From Sagittula stellata E-37 (GTDB taxonomy: Bacteria > Pseudomonadota > Alphaproteobacteria > Rhodobacterales > Rhodobacteraceae): a stretch of 64,000 bases of DNA. How positions within the stretch are numbered: the first letter of the stretch is position 1; the number at the start of each line of letters is the position of its first letter. Location of the stretch: assembly GCF_039724765.1 (NCBI RefSeq), contig NZ_CP155730.1:248001-312000 (forward strand), read 5' to 3'. The notes beneath the pieces were generated by a model. The model saw only the letters and a list, made by a program, of their open reading frames with translations, was not told the origin of the DNA and did not search any database. The position numbers and the translations under genes are program-made. Positions 19,290 through 28,670 of this stretch are shown here, in pieces.

Positions 19290-19709
19290 GCGGTGAGGGA
19301 TTTCGCGGGGGGCAGGTCACGAGGCCCGAACGCTGCCGGTGCATCGTGGGCAGTACCGCCCGTGCCACGTTCATCGCGCCGAAGAGGTTGATCTCGAACT
19401 GTCGGCGCACGTCCACATCACGGATCGTCTCAAACTAACCAAGCTGCGCGCGACCGCATCGTTGACCAGCACGTCGATCCGGCCGAATGCCTCAATGGCG
19501 GCGTCATGCGCCGCTGAGGCCGCCTCGGGATCGGTGACGTCAAGTGGCAAAACGAGCAGCCTGTCATCCGTGGTGGAGAGATTGTCCGCAATTCCGTCGA
19601 CGGTCACGCTGGTCGCAACGACCCTGTCGCCCGCCTTGAGGACATCGCGAGCGAGCAGATGCCCGAGCCCTTTGCCTGCGCCGGCGATGAACTACACTTT
19701 GTCAGTCAT
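19290..19709 (-). pseudogene. short-chain dehydrogenase/reductase, broken and truncated
   Basis: From the ATG at 19709 it reads MTDKV, a TAG stop at codon 6 where a Trp is usual, then FIAGAGKGLGHLLAR (GxxxGxG cofactor site) and GIADNLSTTDDRLLVLPLDV, then GRIDVLVNDA. A frame change follows, and FEINLFGAMNVARAVLP continues until the IS3 element cuts it off. The YxxxK catalytic segment is lost. Premature stop, frameshift and IS truncation make it a clear pseudogene. Confidence 0.8.
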
Positions 19710-19786
19710 CGTCAGCTCCTTTTGCTGGCTGACCCATGATTAGTACATCTTTGCTAAGTTTGATTAGGGTCAGGACTCGTTCTCTC

Positions 19787-20176
19787 TCAAAGCCAGAAGA
19801 TCACGGTCGCAGCGAGTGCGATCGCTGAGAAGAAGGTCTTTGGGCATCGGTCATAACGGGTCGCCACCCGTCTCCAATCCTTGAGCCTGCCGAACATGAT
19901 CTCGATCCGGTTGCGACGCTTGTACCTGCGCTTGTCGTACGGGACGGGCGTCTTCCGTTTCGTCCGGCCCGGGATGCAAGGGCGTATCTTCTTGTCTTGC
20001 AAGGCTTCTCTGAACCAGTCGGCATCGTAGCCGCGATCTCCGAGCAGCCATTTCACGTCTGGCAGCCCGCCGACCAGCGCACGCGCCCCGATGTAGTCGC
20101 TGACGGGGCCGGCAGTCAGGAACAGGTCGATGGGCCGGCCATGGCTGTCGCAGACGGCGTGCAACTTCGTGTTCAT
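19787..20176 (-). CDS. IS5-family transposase, second reading frame
   Basis: 129 residues shown from an internal ATG, though it is probably made only as a frameshift product with the upstream frame. It carries the second Asp (WLLGDRGYDADWFREAL) and the Glu region RRNRIEIMFGRLKDWRRVAT. No internal stops, so the element may still be active. Confidence 0.85.
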   Translation of the reverse strand: MNTKLHAVCDSHGRPIDLFLTAGPVSDYIGARALVGGLPDVKWLLGDRGYDADWFREALQDKKIRPCIPGRTKRKTPVPYDKRRYKRRNRIEIMFGRLKDWRRVATRYDRCPKTFFSAIALAATVIFWL

Positions 20177-20196
20177 GCCTCCCTTCGTCCGGCCAA

Positions 20197-20550
20197 TCAG
20201 CCGTCCACGCCCCCCTTTTTCACGCCCAGGCTGGACGCCGTGCGATGGGCCTTCAGATGAGTTGCGTCGATCATCACGGTCGTCTCCTCACCATGCTCGC
20301 CCGCCAGCCCAGCCATGATCCGGGCGAAGACGCCTCTATCGCTCCACCGCTTCCAGCGGTTGTAGAGTGTCTTGTGCGGGCCGTATTCCCTTGGCGCATC
20401 TCGCCACCGCAATCCATTGCGATTGATAAAGATAATACCGCTCAGAACGCGCCGGTCATCAACCCGGGGCTTGCCGTGCGACTTGGGGAAGTAAGGCTCC
20501 AGACGCGCCATCTGCGCATCGCTCAACCAGTAGAGATCAGACATGTTCAC
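20197..20550 (-). CDS. IS5-family transposase, first reading frame
   Basis: 117 residues: the N-terminal DUF4096-type segment (LSDAQMARLEPYFPKSHGKP, RVLSGIIFINRNGLRWRDAP, YGPHKTLYNRWKRWSDRGVF) and the first catalytic Asp region TVMIDATHLKAHR. Near its end the minus strand has A5G6 (20220-20210). A -1 shift there joins it to the second frame through GRGRLIGRTKGGMNTKLHAV, as in IS427-group elements. Confidence 0.85.
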   Translation of the reverse strand: MNMSDLYWLSDAQMARLEPYFPKSHGKPRVDDRRVLSGIIFINRNGLRWRDAPREYGPHKTLYNRWKRWSDRGVFARIMAGLAGEHGEETTVMIDATHLKAHRTASSLGVKKGGVDG

Positions 20551-20571
20551 CGCTCGTTTTCGAACGGTGAA

Positions 20572-21771
20572 TCACGCTCGCTCAACCAAATCAATGGGTC
20601 CTGAACCTAGAACCTCGCTGCAGAACTGTTTCAGCGCTTCGGTATCGTCCGAGGGCGCGACCCAGACGCGGTCCAGCTCCAGTGTTCCGATTGGCACAAT
20701 TCGCTCCGCGATTTCGACCGGAGTGGTCTCGTCGGTACGACCACCGGCCCAATCATGAAAGGCCGTAGAATACCGAACGGCCGCTCCACTGGACGAAAGG
20801 TCGATCGTTCCTCCTTCCGCAAAGAATGTCAGCCCGTCCCCCATCTCTTCCCCGATAAGTACGAGCCGTTCCCCCAGACGGTGCTTCAAGATGGCGGTGA
20901 AGACGATGGCGGCGGAGAAGGTGAACTTGTCGATGAGCAAACCGACCCGCCGGCCCTTCGCGCCCTCGGATATCGCATCGATCAAAGGCATGGTCCGAAT
21001 AAAGTCGCCGCCCGTATTTCCTCGAACGTCAATAATCAGGGGAGTGTCCGGGCGCGACCTTACGAGTTCCGCCGCCTTGGAAACTGCAGATGGAAGTGCC
21101 GCTTCACCGGGGTCAAAGAAGCTTGGGAGGACCAGTAATAGCCCGGCTTGGCCGAAGTCCTTGAACTTCAGAAAACACTGAGGTGTCCAGGATGCGTCGG
21201 CTCTGCCATGCTCGCTGCGCGGGTAGACCGTGGAACCGGGAACCCCATTCTTGGGATCCAGAAGAATGTCTCTGATCTGGCCTGCTTCACTCTGCATCCG
21301 GTATTCGATTGCATCGTCGCCTGAAGAAACTCTCAGGTGCCGCAATGCACCTGGCCAAGCGAAAAGGATTGGCCCGATGACACGCTTTCGTTGGCGCGTT
21401 CCCGCCAGAAATTTCTCGGCGGCGACTTCAATGTCACCTGTGGGAACACCATTGATGGATATCAAATCGCCCCCGACCGCCTCAGAGAGGCCCGGTGCGG
21501 CGTCCAGCAGGCGTACAGTGGTGCCGATGGTTGCGAACCTGAGAGGAAGAACCGAGATGGCATCGTTTGGGATCAGACGCGTATGCCCGTTCCCCGGAAG
21601 GGCCAGAAGGCGCATCAAGGAGAGCAGAAACTCATCCTTCGAGTTGGCGAGTGCGCTCTGCCGGGCTTGGTTGACGTGTCGCTCCAACTCTTCGCGCCCG
21701 ATTGATCGGAAGCTGGGGTCGGTCGGCAGGACCGTTGTCACGATTTGCTCTAGGTCTTGGATCATCGACAT
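20572..21771 (-). CDS. S41-family peptidase-like protein, 3' end replaced by IS5
   Basis: 399 residues. A tail-specific-protease core is suggested by PLIIDVRGNTGGD, LIDKFTFSAAIVFTAIL (nucleophile Ser in the FSAA position), RLVLIGEEMGDGLTFF and LPGNGHTRL. No signal peptide or PDZ is obvious. The last ten residues (after EVL) come from the IS5 end, which supplies the stop at 20572. Without the insertion the frame would continue about twenty codons. The catalytic part is complete, so activity may survive. It stands alone, with no operon partners. Confidence 0.65.
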   Translation of the reverse strand: MSMIQDLEQIVTTVLPTDPSFRSIGREELERHVNQARQSALANSKDEFLLSLMRLLALPGNGHTRLIPNDAISVLPLRFATIGTTVRLLDAAPGLSEAVGGDLISINGVPTGDIEVAAEKFLAGTRQRKRVIGPILFAWPGALRHLRVSSGDDAIEYRMQSEAGQIRDILLDPKNGVPGSTVYPRSEHGRADASWTPQCFLKFKDFGQAGLLLVLPSFFDPGEAALPSAVSKAAELVRSRPDTPLIIDVRGNTGGDFIRTMPLIDAISEGAKGRRVGLLIDKFTFSAAIVFTAILKHRLGERLVLIGEEMGDGLTFFAEGGTIDLSSSGAAVRYSTAFHDWAGGRTDETTPVEIAERIVPIGTLELDRVWVAPSDDTEALKQFCSEVLGSGPIDLVERA

Positions 21772-22281
21772 GCGTCATTGTGTAGTCATGTGTGCTGCAA
21801 ACGCCAAGATGATCACGAAGTGATCATGCGGCGCTGCCGCAGGTCACGTGACTACCTGGCAGAGCACCATGACTCTACCGGCCCAGAGCCGACCTCCACG
21901 CTAGGCGCAGCGGATGACCAGTCGCAGCCCTGAAAGTCCGACCTTTGGGTGATGCTGCGCTTTTCACGAGGGGCCGTAAAGGGCTGATCGCGGCGGAGAT
22001 AGGGCAGTCGAAGACCACTCCGGGCACACGGGTCAAGAGCGACGACGTCGATAGCGCCCAAGGGAACGCAGTCGGCGTTTACTGGGCGTAGGTCCCGCAG
22101 CGCCCCGGGCGATCCCTGCGCGAGAGGGACACCGCCAACTGACCCGCCAGAGTCGCGCACTGCGCCCAGCTCGCCGGGGTTGACCGCTTCATGTCCCGCA
22201 CTCGGATCTTCGGACAGCCGCACCGGGTGATGCGAGGGGAGGTGGTTTCACCCGGATCGGAAACGCGCGCATTTCGCAAAA
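21772..22281. other. intergenic region, no gene recognised
   Basis: About 510 bases between the divergent S41 and phoX genes. Several short frames are open, but none resembles a known family. The phoX promoter lies at its right end. Confidence 0.35.
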
Positions 22282-22321
22282 CCTACAAGCGACGGTCACA
22301 AATCTTACAATCTGGTGACTC
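22282..22321 (+). promoter_or_regulatory. candidate Pho box array upstream of phoX
   Basis: Seven-base units recur every 11 bp: CCTACAA (22282), CGGTCAC (22293), CTTACAA (22304) and a weaker GTGACTC (22315), separated by four-base AT-rich or mixed spacers. This 7+4 layout is that of PhoB boxes (CTGTCAC-like half-sites). The array ends 68 bases before the phoX ATG, as expected for a phosphate-starvation gene. The half-sites match the consensus only in part. Confidence 0.5.
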
Positions 22322-22388
22322 TAAAACGACTGGACACCGCCGCCGAGACGACGGCGGCACACTCATCCCCAAAGCCAGAGAGCCAACC

Positions 22389-24269
22389 ATGGATATCAAG
22401 AAGACAATCGACCTTTCCTGGGACGACTTCGATGAACTGCGCGACCCGCGCCCTGCGGAAACCGACTTCGACCAAGTGGTCGAAACGGCCCTGTCCCGCC
22501 GCGGCTTCCTCAGCGGTGTCCTTGCTTTCGGTTCCGGTGCGGTGGCCTTCGGATCGGGCCTGATGGGCTCCACCAGCGTGGCGCGCGCCCAGTCGTCCGG
22601 TTTCGACTTCGAACCGATCGGCATCGCGACGGACTTCGACATTCACGTACCCGCCGGCTACCAGTGGAAGCCGCTGGTCAAATGGGGGCAGCCCCTGTTC
22701 TCAGAGGCTGAAGGCGCCTTTTCGCCCGAAACCGGCGTTTCCGTTGCGATGTCGGACAAGGTCTTTGGTGAGAACACCGACGGCATGGAGCTGTTCGAGG
22801 TCGATGGCGCTCAGGTCATCGCGGTCAACTCCGAGTACGTGAACCCGAAGATCAACCTGCCCGAAGCGTCCGAAGGCATGCCCGCCAACGTCGACGAAGT
22901 GACGCTGCTCAAGAACATGCAGGGCGTCACGGTGATGGAAATTGCCGATACCGGTAACGGCTACGAGGTTGTCGTCGACAGCCCTTTCAACCGCCGCATC
23001 ACCCATGAAACACAGATGACCATGGACGGCCCAGCCGCCGGTTCGGCCCTGGTGCAGACCAATGCGGACCCGGAAGGCATGTCGCCCAAGGGCACCATGA
23101 ACAACTGTGGGTCGGGCAAGACCCTCTGGGGCACCTACCTGACCTGCGAAGAGAACTTCAACGGCTACTTCGGCACCACCGGCGAAATGCCCGAGGGCGA
23201 GGGCTACAGCCGCTACGGTATCGGCGGCGAAGGTCGCTACGCCTATGAAAAGTACGATGCACGCTATGATCTGAGCCAGGAGCCGAACGAACCGCATCGC
23301 CACGGCTGGATCACCGAGATCGACCCTTCGGATGCCTCGAGCACCCCGGTCAAGCACACTGCCCTCGGCCGTTTCAAGCATGAGAACGCCGAGATGGTGC
23401 AGGCCGCGGATGGCCGCGTCGTGGTCTACATGGGCGACGACGAGCGTGGTGAGTTCATCTACAAATACGTCTCGAACGGCACCTGGGCCGAAGGCCAGCC
23501 CACCGATGGCCTTCTGTCGGACGGCACACTCTACGTCGCAAAGTTCAACCCCGACCAGACCGGCGAATGGCTTGCTCTGACCCCCGAGTCCACCAGTATG
23601 AGCCTTGAAGAAATCCTGGTCTTCTCGCGCATGGCAGGCTCGAAGGTCGGCGCGACGACGATGGACCGACCCGAGTGGATCGCCTGCAATCCGCTCAAGG
23701 CCGAGGCCTATTGCGCTCTGACCAACAACAAGAACCGCGGCCTCAAGACCAACGCCGGTGGCGACGAGACCCCGGTTGGCGGCCCTAATCCGCGCGAGGC
23801 CAACAACTACGGCCAAATCGTGCGCTGGACGCCGGAGAACGGCGATCATGGCACCATCGATTTCACCTGGGACCTCTACGTCATGGCGGGCAACCCGGAG
23901 GTTCATGCCGATGCCTATGCCGGCTCGGATAATGTCACGACGGGCAACATGTTCAACTCGCCCGACGGCATGGCCTTCGACACCAAGGGCAGGCTGTGGA
24001 TCCAGACCGATGGCGACGACAGCAACGAAGGCGACTTCGCTGGCATGGGCAACAACCAGATGTTGGTCGGCGATACCGAAACCGGTGAAATCGCTCGCTT
24101 CCTGACCGCGCCGAACGGCGCCGAAGTGACAGGCCTGTGCTGGTCGGCGGACCGCAAGGTGGCCTTTGTGGGTATCCAGCACCCGGGCGGCTCCTGGCCG
24201 GACGGCGAAGGCAAACCGCGTTCCTCGGTGATCTCGGTCTGGCGCGAAGACGGCGAAACTGTCGGCTAA
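22389..24269 (+). CDS. phoX: PhoX-family alkaline phosphatase (DUF839), Tat-exported
   Basis: 626 residues. A twin-arginine signal SRRGFLSGVLAFGSG with cleavage near ARAQ directs folded export to the periplasm. The body follows PhoX: KWGQPLFSEAEG, NNCGSGKTLWGTYLTCEENF, HGWITEIDP, ALGRFKHENAEM, VVYMGDDERGEFIYKYV, RPEWIACNP, NSPDGMAFDTKGRLWIQTDG and GIQHPGGSWP. PhoX is a Ca/Fe-dependent monoesterase used under phosphate limitation. The ATG at 22389 puts the Arg pair about 37 residues in, common for PhoX. Monocistronic, with Pho-box-like repeats upstream and a hairpin downstream. Confidence 0.92.
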   Translation: MDIKKTIDLSWDDFDELRDPRPAETDFDQVVETALSRRGFLSGVLAFGSGAVAFGSGLMGSTSVARAQSSGFDFEPIGIATDFDIHVPAGYQWKPLVKWGQPLFSEAEGAFSPETGVSVAMSDKVFGENTDGMELFEVDGAQVIAVNSEYVNPKINLPEASEGMPANVDEVTLLKNMQGVTVMEIADTGNGYEVVVDSPFNRRITHETQMTMDGPAAGSALVQTNADPEGMSPKGTMNNCGSGKTLWGTYLTCEENFNGYFGTTGEMPEGEGYSRYGIGGEGRYAYEKYDARYDLSQEPNEPHRHGWITEIDPSDASSTPVKHTALGRFKHENAEMVQAADGRVVVYMGDDERGEFIYKYVSNGTWAEGQPTDGLLSDGTLYVAKFNPDQTGEWLALTPESTSMSLEEILVFSRMAGSKVGATTMDRPEWIACNPLKAEAYCALTNNKNRGLKTNAGGDETPVGGPNPREANNYGQIVRWTPENGDHGTIDFTWDLYVMAGNPEVHADAYAGSDNVTTGNMFNSPDGMAFDTKGRLWIQTDGDDSNEGDFAGMGNNQMLVGDTETGEIARFLTAPNGAEVTGLCWSADRKVAFVGIQHPGGSWPDGEGKPRSSVISVWREDGETVG

Positions 24270-24285
24270 AAGCTTCGGCTCCCGT

Positions 24286-24314
24286 CCCGGCGCCGCGCCT
24301 CATGCGGCGCCGGG
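24286..24314 (+). terminator. hairpin after phoX
   Basis: A perfect 11-bp stem, CCCGGCGCCGC and GCGGCGCCGGG, with a 7-base loop starts 17 bases after the phoX stop. It lacks a T-run, so termination could be weak or protein-assisted. Confidence 0.55.
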
Positions 24315-24749
24315 CGACCCCGAGGCCGCTCCGTCTTCAAACAGCTGAAGCTGGAGAAGGACCTCTTCAAACAGAAAGATATCAAGATCGGCATCGTCGC
24401 GTCTTGAGCCAATCGTCGATGCCGATCTTTTCTTTCGAGTTCCGTGGCCCGGATCAGGATCCGAGCGGCGCGCGTCCGATGTCGCCAATCTGCCCGGATT
24501 GCAGCACGCTGAGGTGCAGAGACGCCGCTCCTGCGTTCCGCTTCCTGCGCTTTCTGGACCTTCATCTTCTGCATGGTACCGAGGCCAGCGGCCCGGAGCG
24601 GCCGTTGAGACCCAGCTGCAGCACGTTTGTGGTATGCTTGCGCGCCAGCACGAAGTTGACGATGTGGCTGGGCGCGGCAGATCGGAGGAACTGACATGCC
24701 TACTGCAAACCTACCCGCCATCCGCGCCTGCCGCCCTGCATGGAATAGG
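24315..24749. other. intergenic region, probably decayed sequence
   Basis: No recognisable gene. It leads into the recombinase remnant, and reading frames on both strands are short and without motifs. It may be the worn edge of an integrated element. Confidence 0.35.
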
Positions 24750-25330
24750 GGACGGATCGTCGGTCAAAAAAGTCCACTGCTGCCAAAACACGTCTAGGCG
24801 ATCAGGGTCAGGCTTGAACTTGCGGAGCCGCACCGTGACCTGGCACTGTTCAATCTCACGAGCGACAGCAAGCTGCGAGGTTGTTATCTTGTGAAACTGC
24901 GGGTCGTCGATGTCTTTGCCACGGGTCAGGTCAAGGAGCGGGCATCCGTGATCCAGAGCAAGACCAGTCGGCAGGTTCGGTTCGAGATCACCGAGGGCAC
25001 ACGGCGGTCATTGGCCCGCTGGATGGCCGAGCCGTTGTTGATCTGATCCGAGCATCTCTGGCCCGGACGCTTCAATGAACGCCTTCACATCTCGACGGGT
25101 CAGTATGCCGGGCTCGTGCGTGACTGGGTCACGTCCATCGCGCTGGAACTCTCGTCGTACGGCACGCATTCCATGCGGCGGACAAGGTTAGGGCAGATCT
25201 ATCGGAAGACAGGGAACCTGAGGGCCGTGCAGCTTCTTCTCGGGTACGACCCACGATGGACAGCACTGTCCGATATCTGGACGTGGACCTGGAAGACGCC
25301 CTCACGATCTCAGAGGGCGTCGAGATCTGA
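24750..25330 (+). pseudogene. tyrosine recombinase/integrase, broken
   Basis: Frame pieces line up with a phage-type integrase catalytic domain: GQKSPLLPKHV, a TAG stop, AIRVRLELAEPHRDLALFNL, DSKLRGCYLVKLRVVDVF (first catalytic Arg), VIQSKTSRQVRFEITEGTRR, a TGA stop with frame change, then YGTHSMRRTRLGQIYRKTGN (H-x-x-R) and LRAVQLLLGY. A further shift gives MDSTVRYLDVDLEDALTISE to the stop; its Tyr is the nucleophile position. Two stops and two shifts make it inactive. Confidence 0.8.
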
Positions 25331-25743
25331 CGAAGTGGGGCGGTTGCTACGCCGACCCAATCCTGAACTTCGCAACACGGGATGCGACGGCCGGTGCCAG
25401 CCCTCTTTTCTCATCTGCTAGCCAGAAAAATAGTGGATTCTGAAAGTCTTCTGATCAAACCATGTTAGGGGCAGGATTTGCTCTACGATAAAAGAACGGG
25501 GTTATCTCATGATCGCGTCCTCCGCTGTGCGGGGACGCGTCATGCTTGCGGCGTGACAGACCGGGACTAAGGTCAGGGCACCGCCAAGCGGGCCGACGAA
25601 CGGTTCCGACATTGCTTGTTTGGTCGCCGTCGCGCCTCATGCTTGTAACCAGATGACCCCGGGAATCGGCGTTGCTATTGGGCAAGCTGTTGTCCCTGTT
25701 GTGCTTTTCAAAGCCGAGCGCAACGAGTATCCCTGACCCATTG
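25331..25743. other. intergenic region upstream of the zinc locus
   Basis: About 410 bases without a supported gene, between the recombinase remnant and the first Zur-type palindrome. The GC content drops toward 25740. Confidence 0.35.
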
Positions 25744-25758
25744 CGTTATGATATAACG
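25744..25758. promoter_or_regulatory. Zur-type palindrome 1 (COG0523 operon)
   Basis: CGTTATGATATAACG is a perfect palindrome, CGTTAT-GAT-ATAACG, 40 bases before the first GTPase start. It shares GTTAT-N3-ATAAC with the sites at 31450 and (one mismatch) 35249, in line with Zur boxes of other Alphaproteobacteria. Confidence 0.75.
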
Positions 25759-25798
25759 TTACTTTATATGCTCTGTACCGGGTTTTGGAGTGCCGAGG

Positions 25799-26935
25799 AT
25801 GGTAGCAAAGATGGATGACAGAATTCCGATAACCGTTCTCACCGGTTTCCTTGGGGCGGGGAAGACCACGGTTCTGAACCACTTGATCCGCGATCCCGAC
25901 GCCGGGCGGATTGCCGTCGTGATGAACGAATTTGGCGATGCCGGTCTCGATCACGATCTTATCGAAGAGGCTGTGGAGGAGACTGTGCTGATGCAGTCGG
26001 GCTGTATCTGCTGCACCATGCGCGGCGATCTGCTCCGCACGCTGGGCAAGCTGATGGCGCGGCGGCAGCGCGGGGATTTGGACTTCGACCGGGTGGTCAT
26101 CGAGACCACAGGCATCGCCGATCCGGGTCCGATCCTGCACAGCCTCATCATGGACCGCATCGTCGGACCTCATTACCGGATGGATGGGATCGTCACGCTG
26201 GTAGATGCGGCGAACGGGCTGAACACGCTGGACCGTCAGTTCGAAGCAGTTCAGCAGGTGGCGATGGCGGATCTGATCGTCCTGTCGAAGGTCGATCTCG
26301 TCGCGGCGAGCGCTTTGGCGCGGCTGGATGCGCGGCTTGCGGATATGAACCCATCCGCGAAACGCATGCGGGCCGAGCATGGGCGCATGCCGGTGGGGGC
26401 GCTGTTCGGTGTGACGGCGATGCGCCTTGGGGTCTCTTCCGATGATGTTGGGCAGTGGCTGGGGCAGCCGGATCCTCTGGCCGGATTGTCCGGCTTCTCG
26501 GCAGATCCCAACACCACTGACCGGGCCCCTGCTGTCCTGCCGACGGTTGGAGCCATGCCCGCGAGTGCCGATCACAGAATCGTCTCCGTGTCTTTCGAGA
26601 TCGACGGCCCGATTGCCGCCGAGGTCTTCGATCTCTGGCTAGATACGCTCATCGGGCTGAGAGGTCCGAATATTCTGCGCATCAAGGGTATCGTGCATCT
26701 GAAAGGGCTGGAGTTCCCCTTCGTGTTCCATGGTGTGCAGCACATCTTCGATGAGCCCGTGCCGCTCAAGAATTCGTCGGGGATGGATACTCGCTGTCGC
26801 GTCGTGGTCATCGCGCGGGACATGTCCGAGGCGGATCTGCGTGCCAGCCTCTCGATGCTGAAGATGCACCCCAAGGACATGCCCGCAGCCCCATCCGATC
26901 CTGACCTAATCCACTCCGGCGAAATGCCGTTTTGA
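25799..26935 (+). CDS. COG0523/CobW-family GTPase, putative zinc metallochaperone
   Basis: 378 residues. G1 loop [11 protein letters not shown], Switch region [18 protein letters not shown], the metal-binding CxCC motif [12 protein letters not shown] (Cys69, 71, 72), [13 protein letters not shown], and SKVDL as the guanine-specificity loop. A C-terminal CobW_C domain starts near residue 262 ([14 protein letters not shown]). The start at 25799 has GGAG eight bases upstream. A Zur-type site lies just upstream and a second COG0523 gene follows after 23 bases, so a role in delivering scarce zinc is inferred. Confidence 0.85.
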   Translation: MVAKMDDRIPITVLTGFLGAGKTTVLNHLIRDPDAGRIAVVMNEFGDAGLDHDLIEEAVEETVLMQSGCICCTMRGDLLRTLGKLMARRQRGDLDFDRVVIETTGIADPGPILHSLIMDRIVGPHYRMDGIVTLVDAANGLNTLDRQFEAVQQVAMADLIVLSKVDLVAASALARLDARLADMNPSAKRMRAEHGRMPVGALFGVTAMRLGVSSDDVGQWLGQPDPLAGLSGFSADPNTTDRAPAVLPTVGAMPASADHRIVSVSFEIDGPIAAEVFDLWLDTLIGLRGPNILRIKGIVHLKGLEFPFVFHGVQHIFDEPVPLKNSSGMDTRCRVVVIARDMSEADLRASLSMLKMHPKDMPAAPSDPDLIHSGEMPF

Positions 26936-26958
26936 CAAATAAACAAAAGGAGACAGCC

Positions 26959-28170
26959 ATGTCCGCCATCGATACCCGTCTACCCGTCACCGTCCTCAGC
27001 GGATTTCTCGGCGCCGGGAAGACCACGCTTCTGAACCGGGTGCTGAACAACCGTGAAGGCCGCCGCGTTGCGGTCATCGTAAATGACATGTCCGAGGTGA
27101 GCATCGACGCGGACCTCGTGCGCGAGGGCACTGAGCTGTCCCGCTCCGAGGAAAAGCTGGTGGAGATGTCCAACGGCTGCATCTGCTGCACCCTGCGGGA
27201 CGATCTGCTGAAGGAGGTGCGTCAACTCTCGGAAGAGGGGCGTTTCGACTACCTGCTGATCGAGAGCACCGGCATCTCCGAGCCGCTGCCCGTCGCCGCG
27301 ACCTTCGATTTCCGCGACGAGCAGGGCGAGAGCCTTTCGGACGTGGCGCGGCTGGACACGATGGTCACGGTGGTGGATGCGGTGAACCTGCTGAACGACT
27401 ATTCCAGCCATGATTTCTTGACCGACCGGGGCGAGAGCCTTGGCGATCAGGACGACCGCAGCCTTGTGAGCCTGCTGACCGAGCAGATCGAATTCGCTGA
27501 TGTGGTGATCCTAAACAAGGTGTCGGACGCCGGAATGGACAAGACCGACAAGGCGCGCAAAATTATCCGCGCGTTGAACGCCGATGCTAGGATCATCGAG
27601 ACGGATCACTCCGAGGTCGCCTCCGATGCGATCCTCGACACGGGGCTGTTCGACTTCGACACCGCGCATGAGCATCCGATGTGGGCCAAAGAGCTCTATG
27701 GTTTTGCCAACCACGTGCCCGAGGACGAAGAATATGGCATCACCTCCTTCGTCTACAACGCGCGCGCGCCCTTTCATCCAGAGCGCTTGCACGCGGCACT
27801 GAATGGCACGCTGCCCGGCACGATCCGCGCCAAGGGACATTTCTGGATCGCCTCGCAGCCCAATTGGGCGATGGAATTCTCGCTGGCGGGGGCCATGTCC
27901 TCGGTCAAGCCGCTGGGCTGGTGGTGGGCCTCCGTGCCTGAGGATCGCCTGCCCACGCACCCGGAGGCGCAGGCCGAGATCGCGCGTATGTGGGCGGAGC
28001 CTTGGGGCGACCGGCGGCAGGAGATCGTTTTCATCGGCGTCGGACTTGAGCGCGAGGTGATCTGTGCCAAGCTGAATGATGCGCTGATGGATGTGACCGA
28101 GTTCACGCCTGAGGAATGGGCAGATCTGCGCGACCCCTTCCCGCGCATGGACCGCCAGCGCGCGGCATGA
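26959..28170 (+). CDS. zigA: zinc metallochaperone GTPase, ZigA-like (COG0523)
   Basis: 403 residues. [33 protein letters not shown], the CxCC motif [12 protein letters not shown] (Cys74, 76, 77), [16 protein letters not shown] and ILNKVSDAG. The long C-terminal domain with [27 protein letters not shown] and LGWWWASVP is that of the ZigA/YeiR branch, distinct from its CobW-like neighbour. It is linked to zinc starvation in other bacteria. RBS AAAGGAG is seven bases from the ATG. The stop overlaps an in-frame ATG of the next gene. Confidence 0.85.
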   Translation: MSAIDTRLPVTVLSGFLGAGKTTLLNRVLNNREGRRVAVIVNDMSEVSIDADLVREGTELSRSEEKLVEMSNGCICCTLRDDLLKEVRQLSEEGRFDYLLIESTGISEPLPVAATFDFRDEQGESLSDVARLDTMVTVVDAVNLLNDYSSHDFLTDRGESLGDQDDRSLVSLLTEQIEFADVVILNKVSDAGMDKTDKARKIIRALNADARIIETDHSEVASDAILDTGLFDFDTAHEHPMWAKELYGFANHVPEDEEYGITSFVYNARAPFHPERLHAALNGTLPGTIRAKGHFWIASQPNWAMEFSLAGAMSSVKPLGWWWASVPEDRLPTHPEAQAEIARMWAEPWGDRRQEIVFIGVGLEREVICAKLNDALMDVTEFTPEEWADLRDPFPRMDRQRAA

Positions 28171-28178
28171 GGGACGAT

Positions 28179-28655
28179 ATGCAGGCAATCACATCCGAAG
28201 ACATCGCCGCGGCCCTGGTCATCTGGGGCAACGGCAAGGTCGCAATCTCCGTGGCTTTCGAGGATGGCGGGATCGAAGCCGCCCGGCAAACAGCTGCCGC
28301 CAACCTTGATGCCTATTACGGCTACACACTCGGCCCGGTGCTGTTCAAACCGACCATGGCCAGCGGTGCGCAGACCTTCCGCCCGACCCGCGAAGGCGCT
28401 GTGGCCTACTTCTGCGGCCATTCAAATGACTACCCGCTGGACGCGGGCTTCGCGATCCAGGGCTGGCGGTCGATAGAAAGCGAAACCGCAGCCGAGTTCA
28501 TTCAGGGCGATGTTGCCATGTGGATGGGTTGGGTGAGCCTCACGGACAAGACCGGCGCGGCGACCAAGGTCGACAAGAGCTTTGGCTACAAACGCGACGA
28601 TGCGGGGGTGCTACGCATCGTGCTGCACCATTCCTCGCTGCCTTATCAGCCCTGA
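28179..28655 (+). CDS. small NTF2/SnoaL-like protein of the COG0523 operon
   Basis: 158 residues. The pattern of an N-terminal helix (SEDIAAALVIWGNGKVAISV), LDAYYGYTLGPVLFKPTMAS, a beta-rich GDVAMWMGWVSLTDK and the closing LRIVLHHSSLPYQP suggests an NTF2-like cone fold. Similar proteins are sometimes labelled phosphoribosyl-AMP cyclohydrolase, but the HisI metal-binding cysteines are absent. GAGGGA at 28169-28174 supports 28179; 28167 overlaps the zigA stop and is possible. The function in zinc limitation is unknown. Confidence 0.65.
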   Translation: MQAITSEDIAAALVIWGNGKVAISVAFEDGGIEAARQTAAANLDAYYGYTLGPVLFKPTMASGAQTFRPTREGAVAYFCGHSNDYPLDAGFAIQGWRSIESETAAEFIQGDVAMWMGWVSLTDKTGAATKVDKSFGYKRDDAGVLRIVLHHSSLPYQP

Positions 28656-28670
28656 CCCAAGGACGACACG

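Larger units (their letters stand above)
19767..20607 (-). mobile_element. IS5-family element (IS427-like), apparently intact
   Basis: 841 bp. Ends GGGTCAGGAC at 19767-19776 and GTCCTGAACC at 20598-20607 are inverted repeats with one mismatch, flanked on both sides by TA (19765-19766 and 20608-20609), the 2-bp duplication expected of this group. It holds two transposase reading frames with a slippery run between. It is inserted in the 3' end of the S41 protease gene. Confidence 0.85.

Noticed and set aside
22100..22135. GAGAGGG-like tail resembling hairpin repeat family 1
   Set aside because: Only a short GC-rich resemblance; no paired stem and no left end.
21852..22223. 123-codon minus-strand frame between the S41 and phoX genes
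   Set aside because: No ribosome site, no recognisable motif, and it occupies the phoX promoter side; not supported as a gene.
22701..24182. 493-codon open frame on the minus strand opposite phoX
   Set aside because: It is a shadow of the phoX coding pattern in GC-rich DNA: no ribosome site, no domain, His/Arg/Gly-rich low-complexity translation.
28179..28655. Label phosphoribosyl-AMP cyclohydrolase for the small protein after zigA
   Set aside because: HisI metal-binding cysteines and the HisI fold pattern are absent; the sequence fits an NTF2-like fold better.
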